Positions 1-12,437 of a stretch of 30,289 nt of DNA are shown one piece after another (positions within the stretch are counted from its first letter, which is position 1; every line of letters starts with the position of its first letter). The notes under the pieces are model-generated. The model ran no database searches. It was not told the origin of the DNA and saw only the letters and a program-made list of their open reading frames with translations. Source of the stretch: Psilocybe azurescens (lineage: Eukaryota > Basidiomycota > Agaricomycetes > Agaricales > Agrocybaceae); assembly GCA_023853785.1 (NCBI GenBank), contig JAJIRX010000061.1, forward strand, positions 1-30,289. The letters are read 5' to 3'. Made by a program: the position numbers and the translations under genes.

Positions 1-2307
1 CGCGTTTGAAATACATTCGCTGTAACCAAAAGAGATAGATCACAGACAACAGAGATAGATCTAGGAGCAGTGAGAGCTTTCTGCTGAGCGACCTGCGGAA
101 ACCAAGCAAAAACAGGGTGAGACAAAGCCATTTGTCATACAAACTTTTTTAAGAGTCTAACATTACCTTTGTCACTCAAACCACCCTCTATCATCGCGCA
201 TCTTGGATAGATGTGGCAGCAACTGGCAAGTTTACTACGAAATGCGCTACTCCCACACAACTCACGTTCTCGACATCTGTACGTATAATTGTCATAAAAT
301 AAATGGAACAGAGCCGAAGAAAATGAAATTACTTATTGCATTAGTTGTCTCGCGTATCCGGGAACGCAGGGTAGCATAGAATAGAATGGATGGATGGGTC
401 CGAGTCTTTGACAGTCTGGGGTAGCTATACCGTTATCCAGCTGGCAAAGTGTGGGGAAAGAGAAATCGTTGGCCCAGCACTTGGTCAAGTACTTCCAGAA
501 CGGTGAAATCACGTTCATTTCTTGCATTCATCATCAAAACTGTTGAAAGCCGCCACCACCAAAAAAGGAAAACAAAACAAGAAACAGAAAACGAAAAAGC
601 ACGCCACAGAGTGGCACCGGACAAAAGGCCCCACTGGCAGCCCTTCACGTACGTAAACCCCGACCCAAGGAAAAGTCTTCCTAAAAATAAAAATAAAAAA
701 CAACTTCGGCAATTATACCACATACCATATGCGAGCTCCTTCCTTTGGCTTCTCTCGATCGGGAGTCTGAGGGAAGGGGGAGAACAAACCAAGAATATCC
801 TTCGACATTCCTGTCAACATGATCATGAGAGCGCAGCCAGTCAGTCAGTACCACACCAAAAGGCTATAAATAAGTAAAAAACGACGCAAAGTTAGGACAC
901 CATGAAAGACACCGAACTCGCAAAAGATAAATCCCATTAGGTCGATGTGTTTTTGCATTCCACATGACAAGATAGTAAAGTTTAAATAAGTAGTTATATA
1001 TCATACTTTGTAAGTAGCACTGGTAAGTAGTTTAAAAAAAAAGGGTAGACAGGTTTAGATAGTTAAAAGGGGACAATATATTGTAATTGTATTGTATGTT
1101 GTTGGGTTGATGTGCTTGTATAAAATAGTGTTCGGATTGAATTGGATTGATTGAATGAAATGTGAAATGGAGATGGAGATGAAGAAGGGATTGCAAGCAT
1201 GGAAGGCAGGGTCGTGAAAATCATTCAGCAGGTGGTTATGCTTCGTCGAGTGGAATCAAATCGCATCGAAAATCGAAATCGAGGGTTCGCGGGATGCCCC
1301 CACGAGGTCTCGGAGCCAAAAACAGACGCAACAAAGAAACAAAGAAACGAAGAAAGAAGAAAAGAAAGACGGCCGTGCAAAGCAAGAAGCAGCGAAAGAT
1401 AGGTGGTGGAATGCACGATAGGGTAGGGTAGGGCGGACAAGGGCGAATTGAATGTGTCGAAGAAGGTTTTGGTTTAGTTTGGTGGCGGATGCTTGGCGTG
1501 GGAAAAGGGCATAGGTGCGTTATGGGGTTGATTTTGCGATGCATGATAATGGCCAAAGAATGTGAGAGCCGAGAGCGAGAGTGAGAGTGAGAAGAAAATA
1601 GGGTTTGATAGAAGAAAGAACTAGAAACAAAGGTTATAGGATTGGGGTGAAAAGAAAGAAAAAGAAAGGTATGACCCAAGAAAAGGACGGACAGGGAAAG
1701 CACCATTGCAGCATCCTTTCTCTTTCTCTTTCTCCTGTCACAAGACGCCAAAAGGACGAGATTCCAAAAAACAAAACAAACAAATGGAAATTGATAAAAA
1801 CATGATAAAAGACAAAGTGTATATGGGGTAGAAGATGCAGATGCAGATGATAAAATCATTGTAAAGCTGAAGTGTGTTGAAGCCAGAAACCTCATAAGCC
1901 CAAAATCAAAGGTAAAAACCACAAAGCCCTCTACCAAAAGCGAGAAACATCACAGAAAAGGTTTAAAAGAGAAGAAGAAACAAAATGTCCACTGAGCATT
2001 TCTTGTTTTCTTGATTCGTTGCATTTCGTCGCATCGCATCGCATAGCAGAAGAAGCAGAAAAAACAGGGTCGTGCAAGGTCGAGAAGCCCAAGGTATTGG
2101 CTTTGGCAATGATGGTGGGAGCGGTGGTTGGTCGTCTTCAGCTTTTGCGTGAGATCGCAAGGGAGAGGGGGAGCAGGGAGTGACATATGTTCGGAAGAAC
2201 CACGGCGAAAGGCTGTCGTCTGCCTGCCTGCCACACCACAGAACAGAGAAAAAGTCAATGAATCGCTCCAAAATGACTGGCCCTTGCGAAAAACCAAGAC
2301 GAGATGC
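1..2307. other. 3' flank of the zinc-finger gene, no supported gene
   Basis: This stretch lies downstream of the minus-strand zinc-finger gene. Its plus strand is strikingly rich in A and G over long runs, especially about 1150-2000, so the minus strand is pyrimidine-rich. Open frames exist, for example a 233-codon minus frame at 1236-1937 and a 142-codon plus frame at 449-877. Their translations are biased mixtures of Ser/Phe/Leu or Lys/Arg/Glu as expected from skewed base composition, with no domain that I recognise and no clear splice pattern. Part of it may be a long 3' untranslated region. I see no tRNA, rRNA or transposon termini. Confidence 0.5.
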
Positions 2308-4555
2308 CTAACTCTGCGTCTGCGACTTGCGCCTATTAGACGATGCTGAAGAGGCAGCATTGGATGACGCCGAGCTCGGCACCGTGACGCCCTCCTGCAC
2401 GTAGTCTTTGTGCACGCGCATGTGCTGGCCGAGGTTATCGTGCCTGCTGAAATCCTTGCCGCAGCCAGGATAGAGGCATTTATGAGCTGTTGAGAGAAAT
2501 GGAATAGATGTAAGTTCCTTGATCGAAAATAAACCCGAGCGGATAAAAGGAAGGAAGGAATGGAAAGGGAGAAGGAAAGAAAGAAGGGAGGGGGCACGAA
2601 AATAAACGGAAATAAACTAGAGCACTCACGTTTCTCATAAGTGTGTATGCTCCTCACATGCCTCTTTAGATGCTCGCCTCTCGCAAAGCATTTCCCACAC
2701 CCGTCGACGTCGCACAGGTACATTCTCGCGGCCTTGCCTCCCGCGCTCTGCCTCTTCCTCCCTTGCGCCGCTCGCCGCGCTCCGCACGTCCTCCAGAGAA
2801 GACATCGTTGGCACCCGACGGCCGCGCGACTTCTTCGTCAGATTGGGCACGGGAACGGGCACAGGGAGCGTGTTGGACGGCCGCAGACGGCGCCGTGTTG
2901 TATGTGTTGTTGTTGTGGTGGTGGTGATACCTGACGATCCGGAGAGAGGATGCGGATCGCGGAGGGTGGGTGGAGGAGGATGTAGTAGACGACGTGGAGT
3001 TGTACCTCCTCCCACTGGCGCGCTCGTTGTATGCGCCGTTGTCGCTGCCATGATGTTCAAAGCCATGTTCAGTGGAATAAAATGTTGAGGTCTCAGGATA
3101 GCTGCTCGGGTAGGGCGTGTACCTTGCGGAAGACGACCGCGAGCGCAAGTTGCGGCCCTCGCCAATGATGTTGCCGAATGGTACGGTTGAGCTGTACTGA
3201 GAGGAGTGCTGTAGCTCGCTATCGGCCGAAGGGAACGTCGATTGTCGGCGGAGACTTGGACGGCGCCTGGGGCGCGGAACAAACTCTGGGTCGTCCGGGT
3301 CGTCTTCATCCTCCTCGTCTTCGTCGTCTTCGTCTGTCTCGCTGAGGTCGCTGTCCTCGAATTCGCGCTTGATCTCTGCCTCGGCTTCTCCGTCCACATC
3401 TTCCGCGCCGTCTGACTCTTCAACTGGAATTTCGTCTTCGCCGTCGCCGTCGAATTCGTGCTGTGGTTGGTGTTGATGCTGCTGCTGCTGCTGCTGCTGG
3501 ATGGTGTTGTCGGCCGGAATGTGAAGTTCGAGCTCATCCTCCCCCTCACCGTCTCTCTCCGTCTCGCCCTCTCCCACCTCAACACTGTACTCCACCTGCT
3601 GGGCTTGCTGCTGGTATTGAGCTTGCTGGGAATCCTGGGCATGGGCATGGTCCCAGTCGTCATCGCCTTCCGCGTCTTCTTCACCACCGACGTCTTCCTC
3701 CGGGACACAGACCTCCGTCACAGAGCTATTCATGTCAATCGGCATCCCACCGACGACGACACCGGGCATTCCCAAGGCCATCCCATCCATCGAGTCCATG
3801 TTCATGTCGAGGCCGACCATGTGGTGGGATTGGTGTGAATGGGAGCTGAGGTCGCTGTCCAGGCTGGCGGTACTGGTGAGGGAGCTCCTGCGGTCGTCGT
3901 TCCAGGACTTGAGATCAATGGTGTGCTGTGGTTGACAGACGAAATGGGAGTCATGGCCGACAGTGACGACGGCGGAGATATCAGTGTACGCGGAAAGAGG
4001 GGAGACAGAGGGACACGAGTCTGTGACTGGGGATAGCTCGGAGGGATGAATGGTACCACCGAAGGGCTGGAAGGAGGATGTTGAGAGATGGTGGATGTGG
4101 TTCTGGGGCTGATGGTGGAAGGACGGGGAATAGTAGGGCGTAGGATGGGAGATAGCATGGTGGGTCTGGAGTGGAGACAACAGAGGTTGGAACGACTGGG
4201 ACTGGGACTGGGACCGGGACTGGGTCTGAGTCTGGGACTGAGTCTGGGGCTGGGGCTGAGACAGAGGCTGGGACTGGGACAGGGACAGAGGGTGGTCGTA
4301 TCTGATGCTCGCGTCTGAATAGAGATCCTCCTGCTTGATCCTCGGAGGAGAGGAGTCTGTGTAGTGGGGGACTGGGTGGGCGTAGCGATGCCAGTCGTCG
4401 TCTGTGAGGTCATATACGGCGGACTGGGAGGCAGGATAGTACGAGGCAGCACGCGGGATCTGACCGTGTTTCTTGTTGTCTGGGGACCAGGGCTGGGTGA
4501 AGTCGAGCTCTAGGGAGGGATCATAGTAATCCTGAGAATGGAGTTGGTAGTTCAT
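2308..4555 (-). CDS. C2H2 zinc-finger transcription factor (Msn2/4-like class), frame interrupted
   Basis: Probable nuclear DNA-binding regulator of about 700 residues. Exon 1 runs 4555 to 2630, the intron is 2629-2487 (GTGAGT...ACAG, 143 bp), and exon 2 is 2486-2308, ending in TAG. The start is the ATG at 4555 (MNYQLHSQDYY), in a good context; an in-frame ATG at 4663 would add 36 residues. In order, one sees an SQ/PQ-rich repeat (about residues 88-127), a glutamine run (about 351-359), an acidic block (about 405-422) and then RPRRRP, a possible nuclear localisation signal. After a conserved-looking LPVPVPVPNLTKKSRGRR segment come two C-terminal C2H2 fingers. Finger 1 contains GKCFARGEHLKRHVRSIH and finger 2 contains GKDFSRHDNLGQHMRVH; the intron falls between them. 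The frame changes twice before the fingers, near 2895-2930 and near 2740-2770, each time by the equivalent of one extra base or two missing bases. This could be sequence error, slippage or unrecognised introns. The family resemblance to stress-response Msn2/4-type factors is from memory; the target genes are unknown. Confidence 0.9.
2487..2629 (-). other. Intron between the two zinc fingers
   Basis: The donor GTGAGT follows the codon remnant after TYEK, and the acceptor CAACAG precedes CTCATAAATGC. Splicing joins the frame as EKPHKC, the standard linker between C2H2 fingers, and preserves the second finger, which supports the junction strongly. At 143 bp it is more than twice the length of the introns in the transporter and RING genes of this window. 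Confidence 0.9.
2905..2926. repeat. Trinucleotide repeat (TTG/GTG)n in the zinc-finger gene
   Basis: A short TTG then GTG repeat (minus strand CAC then AAC codons, read as HHHHNNN). It coincides with the place where the coding frame appears to change before the conserved LPVPVPVPNLTKK segment, so replication slippage or an assembly indel here is plausible. Confidence 0.75.
3478..3500. repeat. CAG/CTG repeat coding for polyglutamine
   Basis: About seven uninterrupted GCT/CTG units on the plus strand are read on the minus strand as CAG codons, giving a glutamine run flanked by His/Gln residues. It lies inside the disordered middle of the zinc-finger protein; such tracts often act as activation segments and vary in length between strains. 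Confidence 0.85.
4187..4292. repeat. Degenerate hexamer repeat (GGGACT-like) coding for SQ/PQ repeats
   Basis: Tandem six-base units such as GGGACT, GGGTCT and GAGTCT cover roughly 100 bp. On the minus strand they encode alternating Ser-Gln, Thr-Gln and Pro-Gln pairs near residues 88-127 of the zinc-finger protein. The period of two codons keeps the frame, so unit-number changes would only lengthen or shorten the tract. SQ/TQ pairs are also potential ATM/ATR-type phosphosites, but that is inference only. Confidence 0.8.
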
Positions 4556-7500
4556 GGCGGACGGGAAATGGGCAGATAAACGCCAACTGCGGTTATGTAG
4601 TCGTACATTATCTCGAATTAACCAAGCTTCCAAGAGGCACTCAGTACTCAACGCCGATCTCATCCTCAAATCTTAGATCTACATGATGATCCACTCTTTC
4701 GGGTCCTAGTCCCTGTCTCCGTCCTCCGGCCATCCCGATACATTTAAGTACTATTTCTTTTAATATTCAATCTCCGATGCGCGTCTATTGAACATATTCA
4801 ATAACAGTGCCTGATCCATTCTCACAGACCCAGTCCTCAGCATGCATCTAATACACCGTGCCGTCGGCCGCCTCCCTTCCTCGATTTGGCAAACGACGAC
4901 ACAACATTCCCTGCTGCGTCCAGACTCGGCTCTACCTTTAAACGTTTAAACCTTTCTCCCCTTGCTTGTCGGCGTCGGATCTTGCTAGGCTCTCTCTATC
5001 GGCCCCCACCTAGCCACACCTCTGCTCCTCGTCAGGCGATGGCGATAGGCGTGTGGAATCGCCTCGTCATTCCTCAACATTCTTAGAGCTATATTTTTAT
5101 CTTCTTCTTTCTCTCGCTAACCGAATCCATATCCGTTACCCCATCCGTTTGTATATCCTCATGTATATACAACATGTACATACGCCTCTCAACCCACCCG
5201 GTCCGAATGTTGAACCAGTCACCCCCGCGCCAAAACTAAGACGCTGCTCGCGTGAGTTCCAGTCGACGTGAGTGCTGTGACGCCAAGTGTCAGAGCCCAG
5301 AGCCCACAAGAGTCCAAACCCTACAGCCTAACTCCCCTGCTGCTTCTATGTTCACCCAGGCTCCAGCCGACCGAGCGAGTGATTGCAGGCGATTGCCTGC
5401 CCGAGTCCTACCACAATTTCCGGGTTCGGTTTTCGGTGATTACATGATTATAGTAATTATAATTTCTCTCAATAATTTCTTTTTCTGATCATGATGCGAA
5501 AGAACCACATACTCGAAAGGTCTGGAGTGTTGTCGTGTCACTTGTCACCGGAGGAACGAGAATAGAATTGAGTAAAAGATAGAAGAGAAGAACTCTAAAA
5601 AATTTCCAGGGGCCTGCCTGTCTGATGTCCATACCGTCCCCAGACGTCGTGTCCATGTTCATGTCCTTGTCCGTGTCGCGCGTTGGTGGGCTTAAACCCT
5701 CGCTGGAAATTGGCCAGGCCAAGTATTCAGATTGATTTATTATATATTGCATCATGGAAGATCACACTTTCTGCGTCCAAATCAATTCATTCAATGTCAC
5801 CGTGCTCATGAGATGCTCAGCTGCCGTGTTTGCTTATTGCATTATTGATATTGATACCTGCTTAATTCTATTGGGTCCGACAGGAAGTACAAAGAAGTTT
5901 TTTTTTCTCTGCCAAAGTCTTGACGAGAGAGAACCCACACCTGAACGACCCACACGGCTCACACTATGCTAGTAGCTGCAAGGGGAAGGCCGAAAAAATT
6001 TCTGGTTTCGGTTAAACTTATCTCTTCGGGGAAACGCTCGTGCTCGTGGATATGATGGATGGACATGAACGGATTGCTATGGATTGGACCGATGGATGGA
6101 TGTTTTTGCGCAATCTGGAATTTGGATGCGCATTTTTTTACATCCATGCTTTGTGGAGAGAGGATCCCCGTGGGCATACCAGGAATGGGCATAGACCTAT
6201 CATGACGATGGGTGATAGGTTTACTCTACTCTATATTTGGGAGGATCAGATGTGGGGTTGACGAATTCGCGATCGTGCACTTTGCTACTTTCGCCAAACC
6301 TTCGTGTTCGTTCGGCTCCAGCCTGGAGGGTTCCACTGGTACTATCCCTCTTTCTTGCTCTCTTTTCGTAAGTGTTGCTATATACTTGCATAAATTCGAC
6401 GCTTCGCATATACAGCGCATCACGGCGACCTTGAACCCTTATAACTCAAGTCTCGAACACTTACGTCCGCGGGACCTATTACCCACGGTCTCACTTTGCG
6501 TCCTAACCACGCTGGTGTCCACGCTGTATAAATTAAAATCAAGCACGAAATGACCTCTGGATATTATTCTGATCACTGCAGACCACCTATCTCCTCACCG
6601 TCAGCCATCTCACATGGGTACTTTCTCTAATATACGCTCCAGGCAAGCAAAGACGACCTATAACTTCGGTGCCGGAATCGTCAGTTCCGCCGTCCCTGCC
6701 TTAGCTGTGGATGATATACATAATGATAGAGTCTCAATCAGGCTCGCTTAAAGCAGCTTAAATACTCGCCGGCAATAGGCATCTTCCTGGGACCATGTTT
6801 GTTTTTTTCGAGCCCATTTTGAACTTCTGGAATATACTAAACTTATACTTAGCGCCACGATCGATGGGCTGGTTGGCTGGCTATGATAATCGAGTACACG
6901 CGCTGGCGTCATTGTATGCTACCTATAGCATGCCCTTGCCCACTGCCCGTTGCCCATTACCCTAGCCCTAGTCCTGCGAACATGGGACAGTGACACTGTG
7001 TTTAAGGGCAAAGGGCTCAAAAGAAGAACACTACGTACTGGGCTGGGACGCCCTAAACCCTCAGCTTGTGGGCAATTACGCGTTGGCGTTTGGAATGCAA
7101 TGTACGTACGAATTTCAATATAGACTCCACTCTGGGGCCCTGCCCTGCGGATGTACTCAGCCTCCACTGGCACAGGTCCTGAGTCCTCCGTCCAGGACGA
7201 GCGTCAAGCTTGAACGGGATTGAATGGCGAACTATTGCAAACGGGCAAAAGGCTCAACCGGCTGTGCAGCAATCCAAAGGGACTCCGACGGGGAACTTCC
7301 GACTTGGACTCGTCACATCGTGGGCGTGGCTCAGGCTGCTTGTGGCCGCCGCATCGGGCTCGCTTCGACTAAAGCTATATTTCAATTTCAATTTCGATCC
7401 ATATCCATAAATTTCCTTTTGCCAACAAACAAACAAATTCCAAATTCCAAACCTACGTACATATCGTGATTCGTATTTTCCAAGTATTATCGCCTCTTAT

Positions 7501-8160
7501 CGCTTGAAAGTTGAGACTTGCATCAGCAGCATTATGCAGTTTACAAGAGCTTGCATCTACCATCGTATCGTATCTTTCGCCCGGTGGGCCTTTTTTTCCT
7601 TTTCTTTCTGAATCCTATTTTCATGTTTAATTGGTTCATACATTCGTTTTTGTGCGTTTTTTTTTTTCGCGTTTTTCCAGGGTTTCTCCTTGGGCTTTTC
7701 GATGTCCAGTCTTGCCCAATGCCCAGTAGTCTGTTTGCCGCCTGACCACTGGGTAGCTTTGGACTTTGGAGCTCCCTCACCTAGACGCTTGAACAAATCA
7801 TCCTGGATCCTTGCCCAGAGCGTGCCGCAACACGGAGAGCCCAAAGCATTCAACCTATTCCGGTGCACCTCGTCTCGCTTATCTGAGAAGCCCGAGGTCC
7901 GTAGCGTTGAGCTATTTGTTAATGCTATAGCTGCAAATACCGGTGGACAAATTGACGCGCGTCCGAGACTCGAGAGCGGGTAGGAGCCCGAGACTCTGAT
8001 TCTGAAGATCCAAATTCTGTTAATGGGCCGTGGCTGTGAGACGAGGCTCGGAGTCGAAAGCCTGTGTGTCCGTTCTCGTCCGTCATAGCGTTGAGCTGCT
8101 GCTCAGCTATGCACCAAACCGTTCGTCAGTGTCAAGTTTGTTTATGCTATCAATTGTTGG
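4556..8160. other. Upstream flank of the zinc-finger gene, no supported gene
   Basis: The upstream region of the minus-strand zinc-finger gene. From about 4680 to 5500 the plus strand is pyrimidine-rich, the opposite skew from the other side of the gene, which could mark a long leader or promoter of this gene or of an unseen divergent transcript. All open frames are short (under 115 codons) and carry no recognisable domain. Nothing here could be assigned as a coding or RNA gene. Confidence 0.45.
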
Positions 8161-8165
8161 CCGTC

Positions 8166-8388
8166 GAGCTCTCTCAAGTTATGGTGAGGCGGCACCTCTG
8201 CCTGACGGGTGTATTTTATGATTGCTATTCCGGTAATGATTATTGACGCGTTCCTGGGGTGCTCATCCCTGGCTGTCAAACCTCTCGAGTCGTTGCAAGG
8301 CAGCACCTCTTCCTGGCAGGCTATCCTATGATTCCTATCCCGGTAATGATATCGTTGTCAACCGATGCCTGGAGTGCTCATTCCAGGA
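8166..8388. repeat. Diverged direct duplication of about 100 bp
   Basis: Two adjacent units are alike by eye: about 8168-8268 and 8283-8388. Both contain GGCRGCACCTCT, then a CCTG stretch, TATGATT, CTAT, CCGGTAATGAT, and later CCTGG, a G or A, and GTGCTCAT. A weaker third match, AGCACCCTCCCAGGCGGTCAAACC, lies near 8778-8802. The copies have diverged by roughly a fifth. No terminal repeats or coding capacity were seen, so this may be a tandem duplication or a piece of a dead element. Confidence 0.6.
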
Positions 8389-11300
8389 ATCTGGTACGTA
8401 CGTATTCCAGTCTTCTGAAAAGTTGTCATATTCCTCGTATATGTTGTATTTAATAATACTCGACAGTTCTGTTTCAGGAATATGTACAGCGCTGCTTTCT
8501 AACCTAGCGGGCGTCCGACGGGCGTCGAGTGCGTGAGTACAATCCTGCCTATTCCAATTTCCGAATACCATGATGTCGACTTATTGACCTGATTACTCAG
8601 AAATCACGTTGATAGCCCTTTGCCCGTTCACACAACCACATATATCTTTACGCAAAAGTATACCTCATGCTTAATCCCCGTCAATATATAACCTGAATAA
8701 TATATTATCTGATTCAAGACTTCCGCCGAATAAATCGGGCAGCCAGTGGCTCATGCCTCACGGTACGGCAAGTGCACTCGGAGCACCCTCCCAGGCGGTC
8801 AAACCTTGAGGCGATCTTCAACTTCGACGTGGACTTTCAGGACCACCAATTACAGGGTATACCTGTACCCATCTCTGTAAATCCTATCCGCGCATGCCTG
8901 CCATTTGTGTGAGTGGCGGAAGCTTTGATTTTATCTATTACTAGTACATCATTAAATCATTGTTTTTATCACGAACGGCCGCCCGAGCCTTCGACATTTT
9001 GGTCATACCTCGTTCATGCCAGTGGTTGACACCTTCAACTCATCAATGGATCTTTTATTCCGATCGAATAATGCAAGCAGGCAGCTGTGCATTGCAGCAG
9101 CCCTAAAGGCGCCCATGCACCAGTGCCGATCGATATATGGACAACAAAGCCTCGGAGTCAGCCGTTGAGTCGCGGCACATCTCGACTGGAAGAATGGCTG
9201 TTATCGGATTCTCATCTGTTTTTTCCGACAAGTTTTCCGATTGGTACGATCATAATCGTGAGTGAGTAATCATGTCGACCTACTCTTCGACTGATTCGTT
9301 GTGTCTAGCAGGTCCTTTGATTGTAGTATTTCTTCCTTTTTCCGGGATCCTTCGTAGGTTTTTGCGATTATCGTAATACGTATATCGCGGTTCTAAACCT
9401 AAAAATCTGGTTTTGACACTGCTTTCCTTTGTACATATACTCTGATTCTTTGATAGAAAAGGCCTCCCGATGTGCTTTCATCAAGGTTTACTGATGAATC
9501 AAGGAGACTGTCCTGCAGCTTTCCTCGTGGTTTCGCAGTTTGTTTTGTTCTTGTATGTGTAAGTGGTCCGATGCAGATTATCAGGCTGTACACAACAATC
9601 TTGTCTTCCATTTCTGGAAGCCATCTCACTTTGCTTGTTTGTGAGTGACACTTCCTTTACAGCGAGGCATAACTCACGACATCATTTTCCTTTCTATGCA
9701 CCAGATCTTCCTCAGGAGCACTGCGTGGTCCACACTGAGGATTTAATGAAGTTCAAAATGGCTGTTCGCTGATTGTTTCTGGGAGTCTAATACGATTATG
9801 AGTAATTCTTATGCTCACGCAGACAAGAGGTCCGCGTAGCAGATCTCCTTGGAGTCCCTTTTTCTTTGTCCTCTTTAGTTCAAGGGCACCCGATGGCCTT
9901 CTAATACACACAGGTCGGGATTGAAGTATTGACTCGGGATCGACCTGATCGACATAATGCTCCACCCACCACCGTCCACGATAGTCATTCACCCCGCAGG
10001 CAGGACTTGCACTTAGTTCTAATCCACAACCTGTCTAGACATCTGGGACAAAGCATCGCATTCCGCAGTTAATTTCTCCGTTCTCTCCCCACTTCACACC
10101 AAACACACAAGGCAAAAAAATTAGCTTCGAGATTCTTCTAGAGCGCCCGATGTAGAACAAGTTGAAGAAAAGTCTTTTTAAGATTTTCAAGTGCTCTTCC
10201 TTTGTCATGACCATGGATTTATATACAGAGAACAGGTAAAAGACAAGGATGTGTGCTTTTGGGAAGGCCGTATTTACGATTGGTGCCGTTGATGCTGGTA
10301 ATGGCAGAAACCTTTGAAAACACTTGTAAGAGCCTCCGAAGTCATGACCATTGTTCGCCTACATTGGCATATTATATAACTCCGACTGTTATGTATGTTT
10401 TGTGATGTCTTTTTTGTCGACTGTTTAGTTCGACTATGACTTTCTAGCACATCCAGCATATTCTGTTGTCCGGCTCCGGCATCTCAATCTCTATGCTTGT
10501 TTTAGTGCTCTTTACACTGGACTCTGCGGCTTCCTTTCATAAGACTGTCATACCTTCGACAGTTAGACTCTGATACGCTCTTCTTAGTATCGCTTGCATA
10601 TGATTTAGGCTGTTTCAAGGTGAAAACTTGTGCTATGGATTGTATAAAGGCTCTACATTCTTCTCTTTTGACAGACAGATCCCTTTATTGTCAACTGCAG
10701 CATCCAGCACTGCATTTGATACACTCGGTGACAAAATCTCGCCATTTGGTTCATATTTTAAGCGTCCAACTACGATCACCGCTCTCCCACCTGTAGTTCT
10801 GAGTCATTGCTTTCGGTGGCGACGGGCGCGCTCACGAAAAGGATGAGCTATGTACGTCTTGAAGAATGGCTTCCGAACTGCGTAAATGATCGGGGACAAG
10901 CTGTCGGTTTATCATTTGCAACAGCTATATGATGCATTCATGCTTCTTCATTATTCGCCCATTCATTCTCTTCTTCAACTGACTCGACTATCTCAGGCTG
11001 CCCTTAAATGCCTGAGAGCTGCGGATATGGACGGATACAGCCTCTTTGGGTCTCGATATTGATATTTTTCCCTTTCATATGCTGTTTCGGGCGACCATTT
11101 TTAAGTTTTTGGAAAAGTAATTGGAGAATCTATTCGCCGAATATCGCCTCCTTGCCGAATAGTGTTAGGTGACTTGCTGGATACTTGATATTACTCACCC
11201 TCCGTGTATGTTCCGAGGATTGACTTACATTCAATAATTACGACACTGGACTCTGTTTTGTGTCAATTTTTCTAAAAAAATCTACAATCTTTCTTTGTTT

Positions 11301-12369
11301 CTTCAGCTGTTAGGACAGACGATCCAATCATCCCTTATAAGCAATTATCAGCTACGTACAGTCTCTGTAAATGAGTTAGGGACACACTGTAGATCAAACC
11401 AGGAGTTCTCCAGGACTCCATTTCACAAAAAGTTCTGATTTTCTTTCCGAGAAGAGAATTGATGATACTATTACGTACAGCTAATACGATCGCTAAATGA
11501 TACTCGTGGACTTCATCATAGTTCAGGCGGAAGGCGGAGAGAAAATGGAAGTCAGTGAAGGTTCAACTTGATCATTTTTGCTTGTTGTATCATGGTATGG
11601 TCCGTTGGATGACGATACTAGGGTCTTCGAGAGTACATCTTTGATGAGAGTAATGGCCCTGGCAGAATATGATATCCACTAGTCGAGGGTATTACCCAGT
11701 TCAATGGCATTGACCCAGTATTGACGCCCATAGGTGCCCGCAGGCCACGTGCATTGCGCACGGACTCCAACAATCACACGTTGGACGGATTGCCTTCAAT
11801 GCGGTCTACTATTCAACTCACTGGGCCCAATGTCGATACCATCGCATAGACGTATAGAGACTATCACGCTTATAGTCAAAGAGTGGGGCACAACTATCTA
11901 TGGATCAATAGTCCGAAGAGCATATCGATCTGGCCTTGAAACACTTACTTGTCAGAGTTGCGAGTGCATAGTTTCCTGATAGACGAGTCAAACTCATCAG
12001 CCAAACCTTAATATATTCCATGAGCGTTGCTAAAGTGATATTTTACATCGTCCTCTGCGGTAGGTGGCATCAATAGCTTGATATGGCCTCGAGGCGACCC
12101 GATGGGCGCTTGCTCTTACATTCTCGGTCGTATGAACATTGCATAGAATATGCATGTAGCTTGTGCTGTGTAAATGGCTTAAAGCCATTATCTTGTATAG
12201 GTCCGAAGTTATGAGCAAATGTGGAACACTTCGCACTTGAAGGCTAATGCATGTTATCGCTCAGCAAGCGCTAATACTTTTTCAGGAAACATTTATCGCC
12301 TGTTGTTCATTCAGTCTGTTTCAAACCTCGGTGTCCTCATCCTCTCTGATATACCTTCTTGATTTAATT

Positions 12370-12411
12370 AATCACAAAATTATCATTTTGAAGATAATTT
12401 AAGCTGTGATT
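12370..12411. repeat. Near-perfect inverted repeat (hairpin)
   Basis: AATCACA and AAATTATC form the left arm, an 8-nt loop ATTTTGAA follows, then GATAATTT, a 4-nt AAGC bulge and TGTGATT. All 15 arm positions pair by eye. It sits 27 bp before the tRNA-like sequence. The flanks are AT-rich. It could be the end of a small non-autonomous element or simply a DNA cruciform; there is no adjacent gene for which it would be a terminator. Confidence 0.7.
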
Positions 12412-12437
12412 TTTGTATTTTTACTAGTAAGTATTCA

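Noticed and set aside
449..877. 142-codon plus-strand open frame
   Set aside because: It does not begin with ATG and consists of Lys/Arg/Ser/Gln-rich sequence from purine-rich DNA; no domain or splice support.
1236..1937. 233-codon minus-strand open frame
   Set aside because: It is made of Ser, Phe, Leu and Pro in long runs as expected from a pyrimidine-rich strand. There is no domain, and overlapping frames on both strands are also open.
3458..3849. Plus-strand open frames opposite the zinc-finger gene
   Set aside because: They are antisense to the repeat-rich, GC-rich coding exon and give repetitive Leu/Ala/Pro/His products.
9753..9992. Minus-strand frame with a YRGRWWVEHYVDQVD segment, considered as a retroelement remnant
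   Set aside because: There is no catalytic motif, no terminal repeats and no continuation on either side.
11734..11979. 81-codon ORF ending CIVS, a CaaX-like tail as in mating pheromone precursors
   Set aside because: It does not begin with ATG, has no pheromone-precursor features and has no receptor gene nearby; a four-residue tail is easily met by chance.
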